DNA of 64,000 bases from assembly GCF_914271435.1 (NCBI RefSeq), contig NZ_CAJZAI010000004.1, positions 464,744-528,743 on the forward strand, written 5' to 3'. The notes under the pieces were generated by a model that was given only the letters and a program-made list of their open reading frames with translations, had not been told where the DNA came from and ran no database searches. Below, piece by piece: positions 39,178-48,914 of this stretch. The DNA is from Cupriavidus laharis (lineage in GTDB: Bacteria > Pseudomonadota > Gammaproteobacteria > Burkholderiales > Burkholderiaceae). Position numbers and translations under genes: made by a program. Within the stretch, counting starts at the first letter, position 1. Each line of letters starts with the position of its first letter.

Positions 39178-39972
39178 TTACTGAATCTTGGCCTTGTCCT
39201 TGAGGGACTTCATCATGGCCTGGAACTGCTCGCGCTGCCAGTTCTGGTCGCCCATCATCATCTGCATGAGCTGCGGCTTGACCTCTTCGAAGCTCGGGAT
39301 CTTGGCTTCGCGGGTGTCGACGAGCTCGATGATGTGCCAGCCGAACTGGGTCTTGACCGGCGTATCGGTCATCTGGCCCTTCTTCAGGCCGGTCATGGCC
39401 GCCGAGAATTCCGGCACGTAGCTGCCGCTGTTGGCCCAGTCCAGGTCGCCGCCGTTGGCTGCCGAGCCCGGATCCTTCGACGAGGCCTTGGCCATGTCCT
39501 CGAACTTGGCGCCGCCCTTGATCTTGGCGATGATGGCCTTGGCGTCGGCTTCCTTCTCCACGAGGATGTGGCGCACGTGGTATTCCTTGCCGTTGCCGAA
39601 CTGGGACTTGATCTTGTCGTACTGCTTGCGCAGTTCAGCGTCGCTGGCGCCGTGGGTCTTGACGTAGTCTTCGAACACCGCGCCGGCCAGCACGTTCAGG
39701 CGGGCCTGTTCCAGTTGCTCCTGCACGTCGTCACGCTGCGTCAGGCCGCGCTTGTTGGCTTCCTGCACCAGCAGTTCGCGGTCGATCAGCATGTTGCGCG
39801 CACGGTCCCGCAGCTCCGCATTGTCGGGCTGGCCGGTGCCGGCGATCAGCTTGTCCAGCTTGGCCGAGGGAATGGCCTTGCCATTCACGACAGCGGCATT
39901 CTGGGCGGCTGCGGGCAGGCTGCCGGCAGCGAGCACAGCCGCCAGGCTGAACGAGAGGACGGTGGTCTTCAT
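39178..39972 (-). CDS. Periplasmic parvulin-type peptidyl-prolyl isomerase
   Basis: 264 residues. A signal peptide spans about 1-23 (LAAGSLPAAAQ). A SurA-N-like helical region (about 30-120) is followed by the parvulin domain at about 132-225 (YHVRHILVEKEADAKAIIAKI through QFGWHIIELVDTREA), then a short helical tail. It should assist folding of exported proteins. It starts 4 bp after bolA ends, so the two are co-transcribed. The resemblance is to the PrsA/Cbf2/PpiC group of betaproteobacteria rather than to full-length SurA. Confidence 0.93.
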   Translation of the reverse strand: MKTTVLSFSLAAVLAAGSLPAAAQNAAVVNGKAIPSAKLDKLIAGTGQPDNAELRDRARNMLIDRELLVQEANKRGLTQRDDVQEQLEQARLNVLAGAVFEDYVKTHGASDAELRKQYDKIKSQFGNGKEYHVRHILVEKEADAKAIIAKIKGGAKFEDMAKASSKDPGSAANGGDLDWANSGSYVPEFSAAMTGLKKGQMTDTPVKTQFGWHIIELVDTREAKIPSFEEVKPQLMQMMMGDQNWQREQFQAMMKSLKDKAKIQ

Positions 39973-39976
39973 GGAA

Positions 39977-40291
39977 TCAGGTCTGAGAGTTGCAGGAAGA
40001 ACCGCTTGACGGTTCGCGGGATTGAAATTCTTGATCGGTGAACGCGGTCACGGCCAGAGCGTGGATTTGCGTGGGGAACAGACCGCGCAGCGCATCATAC
40101 ACCATGCGGTGCCGCGCAACGCGGGTGTGGCCTGCAAAGCGCTCGCTGACGATGGTCACGTCGTAGTGGCCGCCGCCGGATGCCGCGCCGGCGTGGCCGG
40201 CATGCAACGCGCTGTCGTCGCGAACGACCAGGTGGCTGGGCGCGAGCGCTTCGCGCAGCATCGCCTCGATGGTGGCGGGATCAGCTGCCAT
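39977..40291 (-). CDS. bolA: BolA-family protein
   Basis: 104 residues. The BolA fold is shown by the N-terminal helix EAMLREALAPSHLVVRDDSALHAGH, a glycine-rich turn and the conserved RVARHRMVYDALRGLF with ALAVTAFT after it. The cysteine/histidine position used with monothiol glutaredoxins is likely the His in GHTRVARH. BolA proteins influence cell shape, stress response and iron-sulfur handling. It lies between yciB and the parvulin gene in the same-strand block and is nearly joined to the latter. The C-terminal tail after residue 92 is disordered-looking. Confidence 0.92.
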   Translation of the reverse strand: MAADPATIEAMLREALAPSHLVVRDDSALHAGHAGAASGGGHYDVTIVSERFAGHTRVARHRMVYDALRGLFPTQIHALAVTAFTDQEFQSREPSSGSSCNSQT

Positions 40292-40356
40292 TTGTATTCC
40301 TCAGGGATCCTGGGGCGGGATCCGGAAGCCGGGCCCCGCCGATGTGGCGCAGGCGC

Positions 40357-40896
40357 TCAGTCCTGCGTATTTTCCTGCATGTGGCGCGACAGCCAGACGC
40401 TTTGCGCGATGATGAAGACGAGCATCAGCCCCATGCTGCCGAACAGCTTGAAGTTCACCCATGTGTCGGTGGAGAACTGGAAGGCCACATACAGGTTCAG
40501 CAGCCCCATGGCGGCGAAGAAGCCGGCCCATGCGGCATTGAGGCGGCCCCACACCGTGTCAGGCAGCGTGACCTGTTTTTCCATCATGGCGCGGATCAGG
40601 TTCTTGCGCCAGCCGATCACCGAGCCCATCAGGGCGGCGGCGAACAGCCAGTACAGCACGGTTGGCTTCCACTTGATGAAGGTCTCGTTGTGCAGGACCA
40701 GGGTCGCGCCGCCGAACACGCCGATGATCAGCAGGCTCACCCATTGCATGGGTTCGACCTTGCGGTGGCGCAGCCACACCCAGCCGATCTGCAGCATCGT
40801 GGCGGCGATGGCCACGGCCGTGGCGGTGTAAATGCCGGCCAGCTTGAAGGCGGCGAAGAAAAGGATGACCGGAAACAGGTCGAACAGGAATTTCAT
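40357..40896 (-). CDS. yciB: Inner-membrane septation protein YciB (IspZ)
   Basis: 179 residues with about five transmembrane segments. The opening [17 protein letters not shown] is the hallmark of YciB/Isp[42 protein letters not shown] and [17 protein letters not shown] are the other conserved blocks. It is implicated in envelope integrity and cell division. It follows msrB by 76 bp and precedes bolA by 65 bp, all on the same strand. Confidence 0.95.
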   Translation of the reverse strand: MKFLFDLFPVILFFAAFKLAGIYTATAVAIAATMLQIGWVWLRHRKVEPMQWVSLLIIGVFGGATLVLHNETFIKWKPTVLYWLFAAALMGSVIGWRKNLIRAMMEKQVTLPDTVWGRLNAAWAGFFAAMGLLNLYVAFQFSTDTWVNFKLFGSMGLMLVFIIAQSVWLSRHMQENTQD

Positions 40897-40972
40897 GCAG
40901 GAATAGCTTGGGTTGGCGGGCCCGGCTCTGCGCCCGGCCCGCGGGCCGGCTGCGCGGCCAGGCGCGTGTGCG

Positions 40973-41383
40973 TCAGCCGTCGCGCTCAGCCGGGTCGCGA
41001 TTGTCGAATTTTAACGCAGCCGAGTTGATGCAATAGCGAAGCCCGGTCGGGGCGGGGCCATCTTCGAACACGTGGCCGAGATGGCTGCCGCATTCCTTGC
41101 AGCGGACCTCCACGCGCACCATGCCATGCGTGTGGTCGGCGTGCTCCGCGATCACTTCGCCGTTGATCGGACGGAAGTAACTGGGCCAGCCGCATCCGGC
41201 GTCGAATTTGGTGGCCGATTCGAACAGCGGCGTGCCGCAGCCTACGCACTTGTAGATGCCGTTGTCCCAGTGGTCCCAGTAACGGCCGGTGAATGGGCGT
41301 TCGGTCGCGGCCTCGCGCGTAACGCGGTATTCGATGTCGGAGAGTTGCTCGCGCCACTCGGCGTCGGTCTTGGTTGTGGTCAT
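40973..41383 (-). CDS. msrB: Peptide methionine-R-sulfoxide reductase MsrB
   Basis: 136 residues from an ATG with AGAGGA upstream (an earlier frame to 41431 is not supported). Two CxxC pairs, CVGC and CKEC, bind zinc. The catalytic cysteine is in [11 protein letters not shown]. The substrate-binding block is [11 protein letters not shown] with [17 protein letters not shown]. It reduces the R-epimer of methionine sulfoxide in proteins, using thioredoxin. It stands between selO and yciB in a block rich in redox and folding functions. Confidence 0.96.
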   Translation of the reverse strand: MTTTKTDAEWREQLSDIEYRVTREAATERPFTGRYWDHWDNGIYKCVGCGTPLFESATKFDAGCGWPSYFRPINGEVIAEHADHTHGMVRVEVRCKECGSHLGHVFEDGPAPTGLRYCINSAALKFDNRDPAERDG

Positions 41384-41498
41384 GCTGAATCCTCTTGGTA
41401 GGGGCTGGCGTGTCGTGCCGGCCTCACGCATTGGTCGCGGCCGTGGTCCGAACCTTACACCAGCTCGGGGAGGTGTGCCGGGCGGCGCCCTGTCGGCT

Positions 41499-43067
41499 TC
41501 ACGACGAGCAGCTCACTTCCAGGCCCGACGCCCAGTCGGGTGGCAGTGCAGCGTAGGCCTCGGCTTCCGGCTGTTCGTCAAAGGGACGCGACAGCACGGC
41601 TAGCAGCCTGTCCACCTCGCTAAAGTCTTTCTCCCGTGCCTGGCGGATGGCGGTTTCGGCAAGATGGTTGCGCAGCACATACTTGGGATTGACCGCCAGC
41701 ATGGCGGCGCGCCGGCCGGTGTCGTCCGACTGTTCCGCCCGCAGCCGGGCCCGGTAGCGCTCCGCCCAGGCATCCCAGGCGGCGCGGTCGAGGAACAAGT
41801 CACGCACCGGCGCATCGCCGGCGCCGTCCAAAGACGAGATGCGGGCGAGGTTGCGCCAGAACAAGGTGTAGTCCACGCGCTGCTCGTGCAGAAGCTGGAA
41901 CAGGCTGGTCATCAACGGCTCGTCTTCCTTGTCGCCGCCAGGAGGCATGTGCAGGCCCAGCTTGGCCCGGTAGTGGCGGAAGAATTCGCTGGCATAGCGG
42001 TCGCGGAATGGGTCCAGCGCTTCGCGCGCCTGTGCCACGGCGTCTTCCCGCGCGGCGTCGGCGGCGTCCGGCTCCAGCCAGAGCGGCAGCAGTGCCTGCG
42101 CCAGGCAGTGCAGGTTCCAGAACGCGACCTGCGGCTGCTGGCTGTACGCGTAGCGGCCCTGCGTGTCCGAGTGGTTGCAGATATGGTTGGCGTCGAACGC
42201 GTCGAGGAAGCCGAACGGGCCATAATCGATAGTCAGCCCGAGGATCGACATATTGTCGGTATTCATCACGCCGTGGCAGAAGCCGATAGCCTGCCAGTGA
42301 GCCACCAGGTCGGCCGTGCGCAGCGAGACTTCGCGCAGCAGTGCCTGGTAGGGCTGGGCGGCTTCCCGGCAGGCCGGCAGGAAATTATCGATGACGAAGT
42401 CGGCGAGCTGGCGCAGCGCGGCCACGTCTTCGCGCGCGGCGAAGTGTTCGAAGTGCCCGAAGCGGATGAACGTGGGCGCCAGCCGCGTCACCACTGCGGC
42501 GGTCTCAATGGTTTCGCGACGCACGGGCGCATCCGAGCCGATGACGCTCATGGCACGCGTGGTCGGCACGCCGAGCGCCGCCATGGCTTCGGAGCACAGG
42601 TACTCACGGATCGACGAGCGCAGCACCGCACGGCCGTCAGCCATGCGCGAATAGGGCGTGAGCCCGGCGCCCTTGAGCTGGATTTCCCACGGGCCGGTAT
42701 CGGTCTGCGCCTGCGCGAGGCGGATCGCCCGGCCATCGCCAAGCTGCCCCGCCCATACGCCGAACTGGTGTCCGGAGTACACGGTGGCCAGCGGGTCGGC
42801 CCATTCGGGAACGCTGTTGCCCACGAACGCTTCAATGAACTCCGCCTGCGCCGACGCGTCGGCCGGCATGCCAAGCAGGGCGGCGGCGGCCGGCGCCATG
42901 CTGACCAGGTAGGGCGAGGGCAGCGGCGTGGGACGCAGCCGCGTGAAAAAGCACTCGCCAAGGTCGGCAAAGCCGGGGGCTGTACGGAATGGCGCGCGGA
43001 ATGTCGCGCCGTTCCCTGAGGTATCGGTATCGCGCTGGGCTGAAGGTGGATTGAGGGTATCGGACAT
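41499..43067 (-). CDS. selO: Protein adenylyltransferase SelO (YdiU)
   Basis: 522 residues from the ATG at 43067; a longer frame exists but its N-terminal part is not SelO-like. Characteristic blocks: [80 protein letters not shown] (partly) and [12 protein letters not shown]. The protein ends in SCSS, with the cysteine that corresponds to the selenocysteine of animal SelO. SelO is a pseudokinase-fold enzyme that transfers AMP to Ser, Thr or Tyr of proteins including glutaredoxin and helps cells withstand oxidative stress. It precedes msrB by 115 bp on the same strand. Confidence 0.94.
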   Translation of the reverse strand: MSDTLNPPSAQRDTDTSGNGATFRAPFRTAPGFADLGECFFTRLRPTPLPSPYLVSMAPAAAALLGMPADASAQAEFIEAFVGNSVPEWADPLATVYSGHQFGVWAGQLGDGRAIRLAQAQTDTGPWEIQLKGAGLTPYSRMADGRAVLRSSIREYLCSEAMAALGVPTTRAMSVIGSDAPVRRETIETAAVVTRLAPTFIRFGHFEHFAAREDVAALRQLADFVIDNFLPACREAAQPYQALLREVSLRTADLVAHWQAIGFCHGVMNTDNMSILGLTIDYGPFGFLDAFDANHICNHSDTQGRYAYSQQPQVAFWNLHCLAQALLPLWLEPDAADAAREDAVAQAREALDPFRDRYASEFFRHYRAKLGLHMPPGGDKEDEPLMTSLFQLLHEQRVDYTLFWRNLARISSLDGAGDAPVRDLFLDRAAWDAWAERYRARLRAEQSDDTGRRAAMLAVNPKYVLRNHLAETAIRQAREKDFSEVDRLLAVLSRPFDEQPEAEAYAALPPDWASGLEVSCSS

Positions 43068-43382
43068 TGTCGGGGGCGGACCGCGCGGCGCGATGGATTC
43101 AGGCGTTGACAGGGGAATGCCGCGAGCGAGCGGTGCAGCGCCGGTATGCAGTATTGCCCTGGAACTGCGCTTGCGTGCTAGGGAAAACGACATATTGAGG
43201 CGCAGCATGGCTCGCAGTATTGTACTTCCACATCCGGATTAGGCCCGCCTGGCTGCCTTGTCATACGCAATGTTCTTCCCATTGATTGCGTCGATGAATC
43301 CGGTGCATGAAATCTCGCAGAATTGCGGCTCCGAATATCGCAGTGCACAACGGAATCCCGTTGACGTTGATCCAAGGTGTGG

Positions 43383-43413
43383 GAACAATCGCCAAAAAAT
43401 AGAACGATTGTTC
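43383..43413 (+). promoter_or_regulatory. Inverted repeat upstream of the acyl-CoA ligase, candidate operator
   Basis: GAACAATCG (43383-43391) and CGATTGTTC (43405-43413) are perfect 9-bp arms 13 bp apart. The right arm is also part of a tighter dyad, AACGA-TTGT-TCGTT (43403-43416). Such dyads are typical of TetR-family operators. The site lies 41 bp before the ligase start codon. Confidence 0.45.
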
Positions 43414-43453
43414 GTTTTTAGACGGAAATTACCCAAATTCAGGAGACTGTTTC

Positions 43454-45079
43454 ATGGCATTGATGGGTCAAATGATGAGCGCGCCGCTGCTCATTTCCTC
43501 CATCATCAAGCACGCTGCCCGTTATTACGGCGGCACCGAAATCGTCTCACGACGGACCGAAGGGGACCTTCACCGCTATACCTATCGCGAGTGCGAACTG
43601 CGTGCCCGCAAGCTGGCCCAGGCGCTCGGCGCGCTGGGCGTGAAGCAGGGCGACCGCGTCGGCACCCTGGCCTGGAACGGCTATCGCCACCTCGAGATTT
43701 ACTACGGCGTATCCGGCATGGGTGCCGTCTGCCACACGATCAACCCGCGCCTGTTCCCCGAGCAGATTGCCTACATCGTCAACCATGCCGAAGACGGCTA
43801 TGTCTTCTTCGACCTGACCTTCCTGCCGCTGGTGGAAGGCGTGGCGCCACATTGCCCGAACGTGAAGGGCTGGGTGCTGATGAGCGACCGCGCCCATATG
43901 CCGGCCGAGTCCAAGGCAAAGCTGCTGTGCTATGAAGACCTGATCGACGCGCAGGACGGCAACTACGAATGGCCACAGTTCGACGAAAACCAGGCATCGA
44001 GCCTGTGCTACACGTCGGGCACGACCGGCAACCCGAAGGGTGCCTTGTACTCGCACCGTTCGACGGTGCTGCATTCCTACGCGTCGGCGCTGCCCGATGC
44101 GCTGGGCTGCTCGGCGCGCGACGTGATCCTGCCCGTCGTGCCGATGTTCCACGTCAATGCCTGGGGCATGCCGTATTCGGTGCCGCTGGTCGGCGCCAAG
44201 CTGGTGTTCCCGGGGGCCAGGCTAGATGGTGCCTCGCTCTACGAGCTGTTCGAGCAGGAGAAGGTCACGTTCTCGGCGGGCGTGCCCACGGTCTGGCTGG
44301 GCCTGTTGCAGCACGTGCAGGCGAACAACCTGAAGTTCTCGACGTTCCGCCGCACCGTCATCGGCGGGTCGGCCGTGCCGCCGGCCATGACGCGCGCCCT
44401 GGAAGCGCTGGATGTCGAAGTCATCCACGCCTGGGGCATGACCGAGATGTCGCCGCTGGGCACGGCTTGCAAGCTGCTGGCCAAGCATGAGGCACTGTCC
44501 GATGCCGATCGGCACAAGATCCTCGAGAAGCAGGGCCGCGTGATCTACGGCGTGGACATGAAGATCGTCGACGGCGACGGCAAGGAGCTGCCGTGGGATG
44601 GCAAGGCTTTCGGCGACCTGATGGTGCGTGGCCCGTGGATCATCGACCGCTACTTCCGCAACGATGCGAACCCGCTCGTCGATGGCTGGTTCCCGACCGG
44701 CGACGTGGCCACCATCGATGAGGATGGCTACATGCAGATCACCGACCGCAGCAAGGACGTGATCAAGTCCGGCGGCGAATGGATTTCGTCGATCGATATC
44801 GAGAACGTGGCAGCGGCCCATCCGGCCGTGCACATGGCCGCGTGTATTTCCGCGTACCACCCGAAGTGGGACGAGCGCCCGCTGCTCGTGGTGGTGAAGA
44901 AGCCGAACGCCGAGGTCAGCAAGGAAGAACTGCTGAAGTTCTTCGAAGGCAAGGTCGCCAAGTGGTGGATTCCTGACGACGTGGCCTTTGTCAGTGAAAT
45001 TCCGCTGACCGCCACCGGCAAGATGCAGAAGCTCAGACTGCGCGAGCAGTTCAAGGACTACCGCCTGCCGACAGCCTGA
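43454..45079 (+). CDS. Acyl-CoA ligase (medium/long-chain or 3-(methylthio)propionyl type)
   Basis: 541 residues, ANL superfamily. The AMP-binding P-loop is [11 protein letters not shown] at about 186-196, followed by the adenylate-binding GMTEMSPLG, the hinge [31 protein letters not shown], and the C-terminal catalytic lysine in [13 protein letters not shown]. The first residues, [21 protein letters not shown], are shared with the 3-(methylthio)propionyl-CoA ligase (DmdB) and related medium-chain ligases. AGGAG lies nine bases before the ATG. It leads a run that includes an ABC importer, so it probably activates an imported carboxylic acid. The true substrate could be a fatty, methylthio or aromatic acid. 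Confidence 0.88.
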   Translation: MALMGQMMSAPLLISSIIKHAARYYGGTEIVSRRTEGDLHRYTYRECELRARKLAQALGALGVKQGDRVGTLAWNGYRHLEIYYGVSGMGAVCHTINPRLFPEQIAYIVNHAEDGYVFFDLTFLPLVEGVAPHCPNVKGWVLMSDRAHMPAESKAKLLCYEDLIDAQDGNYEWPQFDENQASSLCYTSGTTGNPKGALYSHRSTVLHSYASALPDALGCSARDVILPVVPMFHVNAWGMPYSVPLVGAKLVFPGARLDGASLYELFEQEKVTFSAGVPTVWLGLLQHVQANNLKFSTFRRTVIGGSAVPPAMTRALEALDVEVIHAWGMTEMSPLGTACKLLAKHEALSDADRHKILEKQGRVIYGVDMKIVDGDGKELPWDGKAFGDLMVRGPWIIDRYFRNDANPLVDGWFPTGDVATIDEDGYMQITDRSKDVIKSGGEWISSIDIENVAAAHPAVHMAACISAYHPKWDERPLLVVVKKPNAEVSKEELLKFFEGKVAKWWIPDDVAFVSEIPLTATGKMQKLRLREQFKDYRLPTA

Positions 45080-45224
45080 GGCGGAAACAGGCATCCGCCG
45101 GACCGTGCCTCGCTTGCGGCATGGTGACGGCGGGGCAACTGGCGGGCGGGTGGAGAGGACAGCGGGGCCCGCCCGGCAAGTCGCAATCAACGACAAGCCA
45201 ACGACAAGAGTGAAGGAGACAGGT

Positions 45225-46475
45225 ATGACCAAAATGCGTCCGCTGGTGGCCGGCGTGGCCGCGTTCGCGGCACTGGGTTCTGCGCTGGTTTCGGGTACGG
45301 CACTCGCGGATACGGTGAAGATTGCCTTCATCGATCCGCTTTCCGGGCTCATGGCCCCCGTTGGACAGAACCAGCTCAAGAGCTGGCAGTACGTGGCCGA
45401 GGTGGCCAACCAGAAGGGTTGGGGCGGTACCCACAAGTTCGAGGTGGTGGGCTTCGACAACAAGCTGTCGCCGCAGGAGAGCCTGACCATCCTCAAGCAG
45501 GTGGCAGACCAGGGCATCCGCTATATCGTGCAGGGCAACGGCTCGTCGGTGGGCATGGCGCTGGAGGACGCGGTGGCCAAGCACAATGAGCGCAATCCGG
45601 GCAAGGAAATCGTCTACCTGAACTATGCCGCGGTGGATCCGGACATGACCAACGCCAAGTGCAACTACTGGCATTTCCGGCTCGACGCCAATTCCGACAT
45701 GAAGATGGAGGCCCTGACCACGTACCTGGCCAAGGACCCCAACGTCAAGAAGGTCTACCTGATCAACCAGAACTACTCGTTCGGCCACCAGGTGGCGCGT
45801 GCGGCCAAGGATTACCTGAAGCGCAAGCGCCCGGATATCCAGATCGTCGGCGAGGACCTGCACCCGCTGGCGCAGGTGAAGGACTTCGCGCCGTACGCGG
45901 CCAAGATCAAGGCCTCGGGCGCCGATACCGTGATCACCGGCAACTGGGGTAGCGACCTTGCGCTGCTGATCAAGGCGGGCAAGGATGCCGGCCTGGCCAC
46001 CAACTACTACACGTACTATGCCGGCACCACCGGCGTGCCGACGGCCATGGGCGCAGCCGGTGCCGATCACGTCAAGTACGTCGGCTACTTCAATGCGAAC
46101 AACGAGGGCTTCAAGGGCTCCGACATCATCGAGGGCTACAAGAAGAAGTACAACGACGACTTCTACGTGATGGCTGCCTACACCGGCGTTGCCATGCTGG
46201 CCAAGGCCGTCAAGGAAAGCAATTCCACGGATCCGGTCAAGGTCGCCAAGGCCATGGAAGGCGTCAAGGTGGACAGCATGAACGGCACCGTGGAGATGCG
46301 CAAGACCGACCACCAGGCGCAGCAGTCGCTGGTGGTGGCCACCTGGACCAAGGTCAACGGCAAGGACGTCAAGTACGACCAGGAGAACACCGGCTACGGC
46401 TGGAAGACCAATGCGCAGATGGACCAGTACGTCGCGGCGCAGCCGACTTCCTGCCAGATGAAGCGGCCGGGCTGA
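45225..46475 (+). CDS. Periplasmic substrate-binding protein of a branched-chain-type ABC importer
   Basis: 416 residues from an ATG following AAGGAG. The signal peptide covers about 1-28, ending GTALA-D. The mature protein has the type I periplasmic binding fold (Peripla_BP_6): VKIAFIDPLSGLMAPVGQNQLKSW, then VGFDNKLSPQESLTILKQVADQGIRYIVQGNGSS, and NYYTYYAGTTGVPTAMGAAG. It delivers a ligand to the LivHMGF-like complex encoded downstream. Members with this style often bind aromatic or carboxylic acids rather than leucine. The gap of 168 bp to the first permease gene contains a hairpin that may raise its level over the membrane parts. Confidence 0.92.
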   Translation: MTKMRPLVAGVAAFAALGSALVSGTALADTVKIAFIDPLSGLMAPVGQNQLKSWQYVAEVANQKGWGGTHKFEVVGFDNKLSPQESLTILKQVADQGIRYIVQGNGSSVGMALEDAVAKHNERNPGKEIVYLNYAAVDPDMTNAKCNYWHFRLDANSDMKMEALTTYLAKDPNVKKVYLINQNYSFGHQVARAAKDYLKRKRPDIQIVGEDLHPLAQVKDFAPYAAKIKASGADTVITGNWGSDLALLIKAGKDAGLATNYYTYYAGTTGVPTAMGAAGADHVKYVGYFNANNEGFKGSDIIEGYKKKYNDDFYVMAAYTGVAMLAKAVKESNSTDPVKVAKAMEGVKVDSMNGTVEMRKTDHQAQQSLVVATWTKVNGKDVKYDQENTGYGWKTNAQMDQYVAAQPTSCQMKRPG

Positions 46476-46494
46476 TCCTGCCCACGGCGGGCCG

Positions 46495-46516
46495 GCCGGC
46501 AGCATAAAGCCGGCCG
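46495..46516 (+). repeat. Hairpin between binding-protein and permease genes
   Basis: GGCCGGC (46495-46501) pairs with GCCGGCC (46510-46516), loop AGCATAAA, and the stem can be extended with a one-base bulge. It is placed where mRNA-stabilising or attenuating hairpins usually separate an abundant binding protein from its permease genes. Confidence 0.4.
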
Positions 46517-46643
46517 CCCGATCCTGCATACTTTCGGTCGAAACCGGGGAGCGCCCGGGCATGCATGTGCCCGGCAGGACGGCGCTCGCCCTTGTTCAAA
46601 CCGGATGGCCGCGCCGCGTCGCAGCCGGATTGAAGGATAAGTT

Positions 46644-47591
46644 GTGGAATTCTTCGTCATCTCCCTGCTGAACGGCATCAGCTACGGGCTGCTGCTGTTC
46701 ATGCTCTCTTCGGGCCTCACCCTGATCTTCAGCATGATGGGCGTGCTCAATTTCGCGCACGCCAGCTTCTACATGCTCGGGGCCTACTTTGCCTATACCG
46801 TTGCCAGCAAGATCGGATTCTGGCCGGCGCTGATCCTGGCGCCGCTGCTGGTGGCGTTTGCCGGCGCGCTGGTGGAACGCTTCGGCCTGCGCACCGTGCA
46901 CAAGTACGGACACGTGGCGGAACTGCTGTTCACGTTCGGGCTGGCCTACCTGATCGAGGAAGGCGTCAAGCTCGTATGGGGCCTGGCCGCGGTGCCGTAC
47001 CGCATCCCGGCCGAACTGGACGGGCCGCTGTTCACGGTGTTTACCTCGTCGTTCCCGAAGTACCGCGCCTTCATGATGCTGGTGTCGCTGGGCATGCTGG
47101 TCGCGATCTATCTCGTGCTCACGCGTACGCGCATCGGCCTGGTGATCCAGGCGGCGCTGACACATCCGGAGATGGTGGAGGCGCTCGGCCACAACGTGCC
47201 GCGCGTGTTCATGATGGTTTTCGGCGGCGGCGCGGCGCTGGCCGGGCTGGCCGGCGTCATCGGCGGCAACGCCTTTGTCACCGAGCCGTCGATGGCGGCG
47301 GCGGTCGGCTCGATCGTCTTCGTGGTGGCGGTGGTGGGCGGCATGGGCTCTCTGGTGGGGGCGTTCATCGCGTCCATCCTGATCGGGGTGCTGCAGACTT
47401 TCGCGGTGACCATCGATGCCTCGCTGGCCGGCCTCTTCGGCAGCCTCGGGCTGGCCGTCAGCGACACGACGCCGTTCTATTCACTGTGGAAGCTGACCGT
47501 GGCCCAGGTGGCGCCGGTGCTGCCTTACCTGCTGCTGGTGCTGATGCTGATCTTCCGCCCGCGCGGCCTGATGGGAACCCGGGAGAGCTGA
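46644..47591 (+). CDS. livH: Branched-chain-type ABC permease LivH
   Basis: 315 residues with about eight transmembrane segments. The first blocks, FVISLLNGISYGLLLFMLSSGLTLIFSMMGVLNFAH, and the EAA-like loop EALGHNVPRVFMMVFGGGAALAGLAGVIGG are typical of LivH. The start is a GTG at 46644 preceded by AAGGATAA. It forms the translocation pore with LivM. The next gene begins 3 bp after the stop. Confidence 0.93.
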   Translation: MEFFVISLLNGISYGLLLFMLSSGLTLIFSMMGVLNFAHASFYMLGAYFAYTVASKIGFWPALILAPLLVAFAGALVERFGLRTVHKYGHVAELLFTFGLAYLIEEGVKLVWGLAAVPYRIPAELDGPLFTVFTSSFPKYRAFMMLVSLGMLVAIYLVLTRTRIGLVIQAALTHPEMVEALGHNVPRVFMMVFGGGAALAGLAGVIGGNAFVTEPSMAAAVGSIVFVVAVVGGMGSLVGAFIASILIGVLQTFAVTIDASLAGLFGSLGLAVSDTTPFYSLWKLTVAQVAPVLPYLLLVLMLIFRPRGLMGTRES

Positions 47592-47594
47592 GCC

Positions 47595-48914
47595 ATGGGA
47601 ATCGAATCGACGATGGAACAACGCCGTGAGCCGGTGGTGACCGGCCGTACCCTGCGCTACAAGCCGCTGAACCTGGCACGCTGGCTGATCTGGTGCGTGA
47701 CCGTGCTGGTGATGCTGGTGCTGCCGCTGATCTTCAGCGGCGGGTTTGCCATCACCCTGATGTCCCAGATGGGCATCATGATCATCTTCGCCCTGTCATA
47801 CAACATGCTGCTCGGCCAGACCGGCATGCTGTCGTTCGGACACGCGGTGTATTCGGGCCTGGGCGCCTTCATTGCCGTGCATGTCCTCAATATGGTGGGG
47901 GCGGGCACGGTGTGGCTGCCGGTGTCGATGCTGCCGCTGGTGGGCGGCCTGGCCGGGGCGTTCTTCGGCGTGCTGTTCGGCTACGTGACCACGAAGAAGT
48001 CGGGCACCACCTTCGCCATGATCACCATGGGCATCGGCGAGATGGTGTTCGCCAGTTCACTGATGTTCCCGGAGTTCTTCGGTGGCGAAGGCGGCATCTC
48101 GACCAACCGCGTGGTGGGAGATCCCTTCCTTGGCATCAGCTTCGGTCCCGGTCGCCAGGTGTACTACCTGATTGCGGCCTGGTGCCTGGTGTCGATGGTG
48201 GCGATGTATGCGTGGACGCAGACGCCGCTTGGCCGCATCGCCAACGCGGTGCGCGATAATCCCGAGCGCGTCGAGTTCATCGGCTACAACACGCAGCGCG
48301 TGCGCTACCTGGTGCTGATCCTGTCGGCGTTTTTCGCCGGCATCTCGGGCGCGCTGTCGGCGATCAACTTCGAGATCGTCTCGGCCGAGAACGTCAGCGC
48401 GGTGCGCTCCGGCGGCGTGCTGCTCGCGGCGTTCATCGGTGGTGCGGGCGTGTTCTTCGGGCCCATCATCGGCGCGGTGGTCTTCATGCTGTTTGCGGTG
48501 GCGCTGTCGGACCTGACCAAGGCCTGGCTGCTGTACCTGGGCCTGTTCTTCGTGCTGATGGTGATGTTCGTGCCGGGCGGCATCGCCAGCCTGCTGCTGA
48601 TGCAGATGCCGCTGGTGGCGAAGGGCAAGTTCAGGCAGATGCTGCCGTCCTATGGGCGCGCGGCCGCGGCCGGCGTGGTGTTGCTGGCGGCCATGATCCT
48701 GACCGTGGAACTGGTCTACAAGGTCCAGGTCGACAGCGCCAACGGCACCGACATGTCGCTGTTCGGCATTGGCTTCGACGCTGGCACGCCGGTGCCCTGG
48801 GCGGTGGCTGCCGTGCTGTGGGTGGCCGGGCTGCTGGCGTGGCGCATGGCGGCGGCGCGGGTGCGCGCCGCATGGGACAAGGTGCAGATGGAAATCGCGG
48901 GAGGCAAGGCATGA
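47595..48914 (+). CDS. livM: Branched-chain-type ABC permease LivM
   Basis: 439 residues, about ten transmembrane segments. LivM-type blocks: IIFALSYNMLLGQTGMLSFGHAVYSGLGAF, GGEGGISTNR and the cytoplasmic loop NAVRDNPERVEFIGYNTQRVRYLVLILSAFFAGISGAL. The C-terminal portion carries an extra region (about 360-439) with two further hydrophobic segments, longer than in E. coli LivM minus its N-terminal extension. Its stop overlaps the livG start (ATGA), showing one operon. Confidence 0.93.
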   Translation: MGIESTMEQRREPVVTGRTLRYKPLNLARWLIWCVTVLVMLVLPLIFSGGFAITLMSQMGIMIIFALSYNMLLGQTGMLSFGHAVYSGLGAFIAVHVLNMVGAGTVWLPVSMLPLVGGLAGAFFGVLFGYVTTKKSGTTFAMITMGIGEMVFASSLMFPEFFGGEGGISTNRVVGDPFLGISFGPGRQVYYLIAAWCLVSMVAMYAWTQTPLGRIANAVRDNPERVEFIGYNTQRVRYLVLILSAFFAGISGALSAINFEIVSAENVSAVRSGGVLLAAFIGGAGVFFGPIIGAVVFMLFAVALSDLTKAWLLYLGLFFVLMVMFVPGGIASLLLMQMPLVAKGKFRQMLPSYGRAAAAGVVLLAAMILTVELVYKVQVDSANGTDMSLFGIGFDAGTPVPWAVAAVLWVAGLLAWRMAAARVRAAWDKVQMEIAGGKA

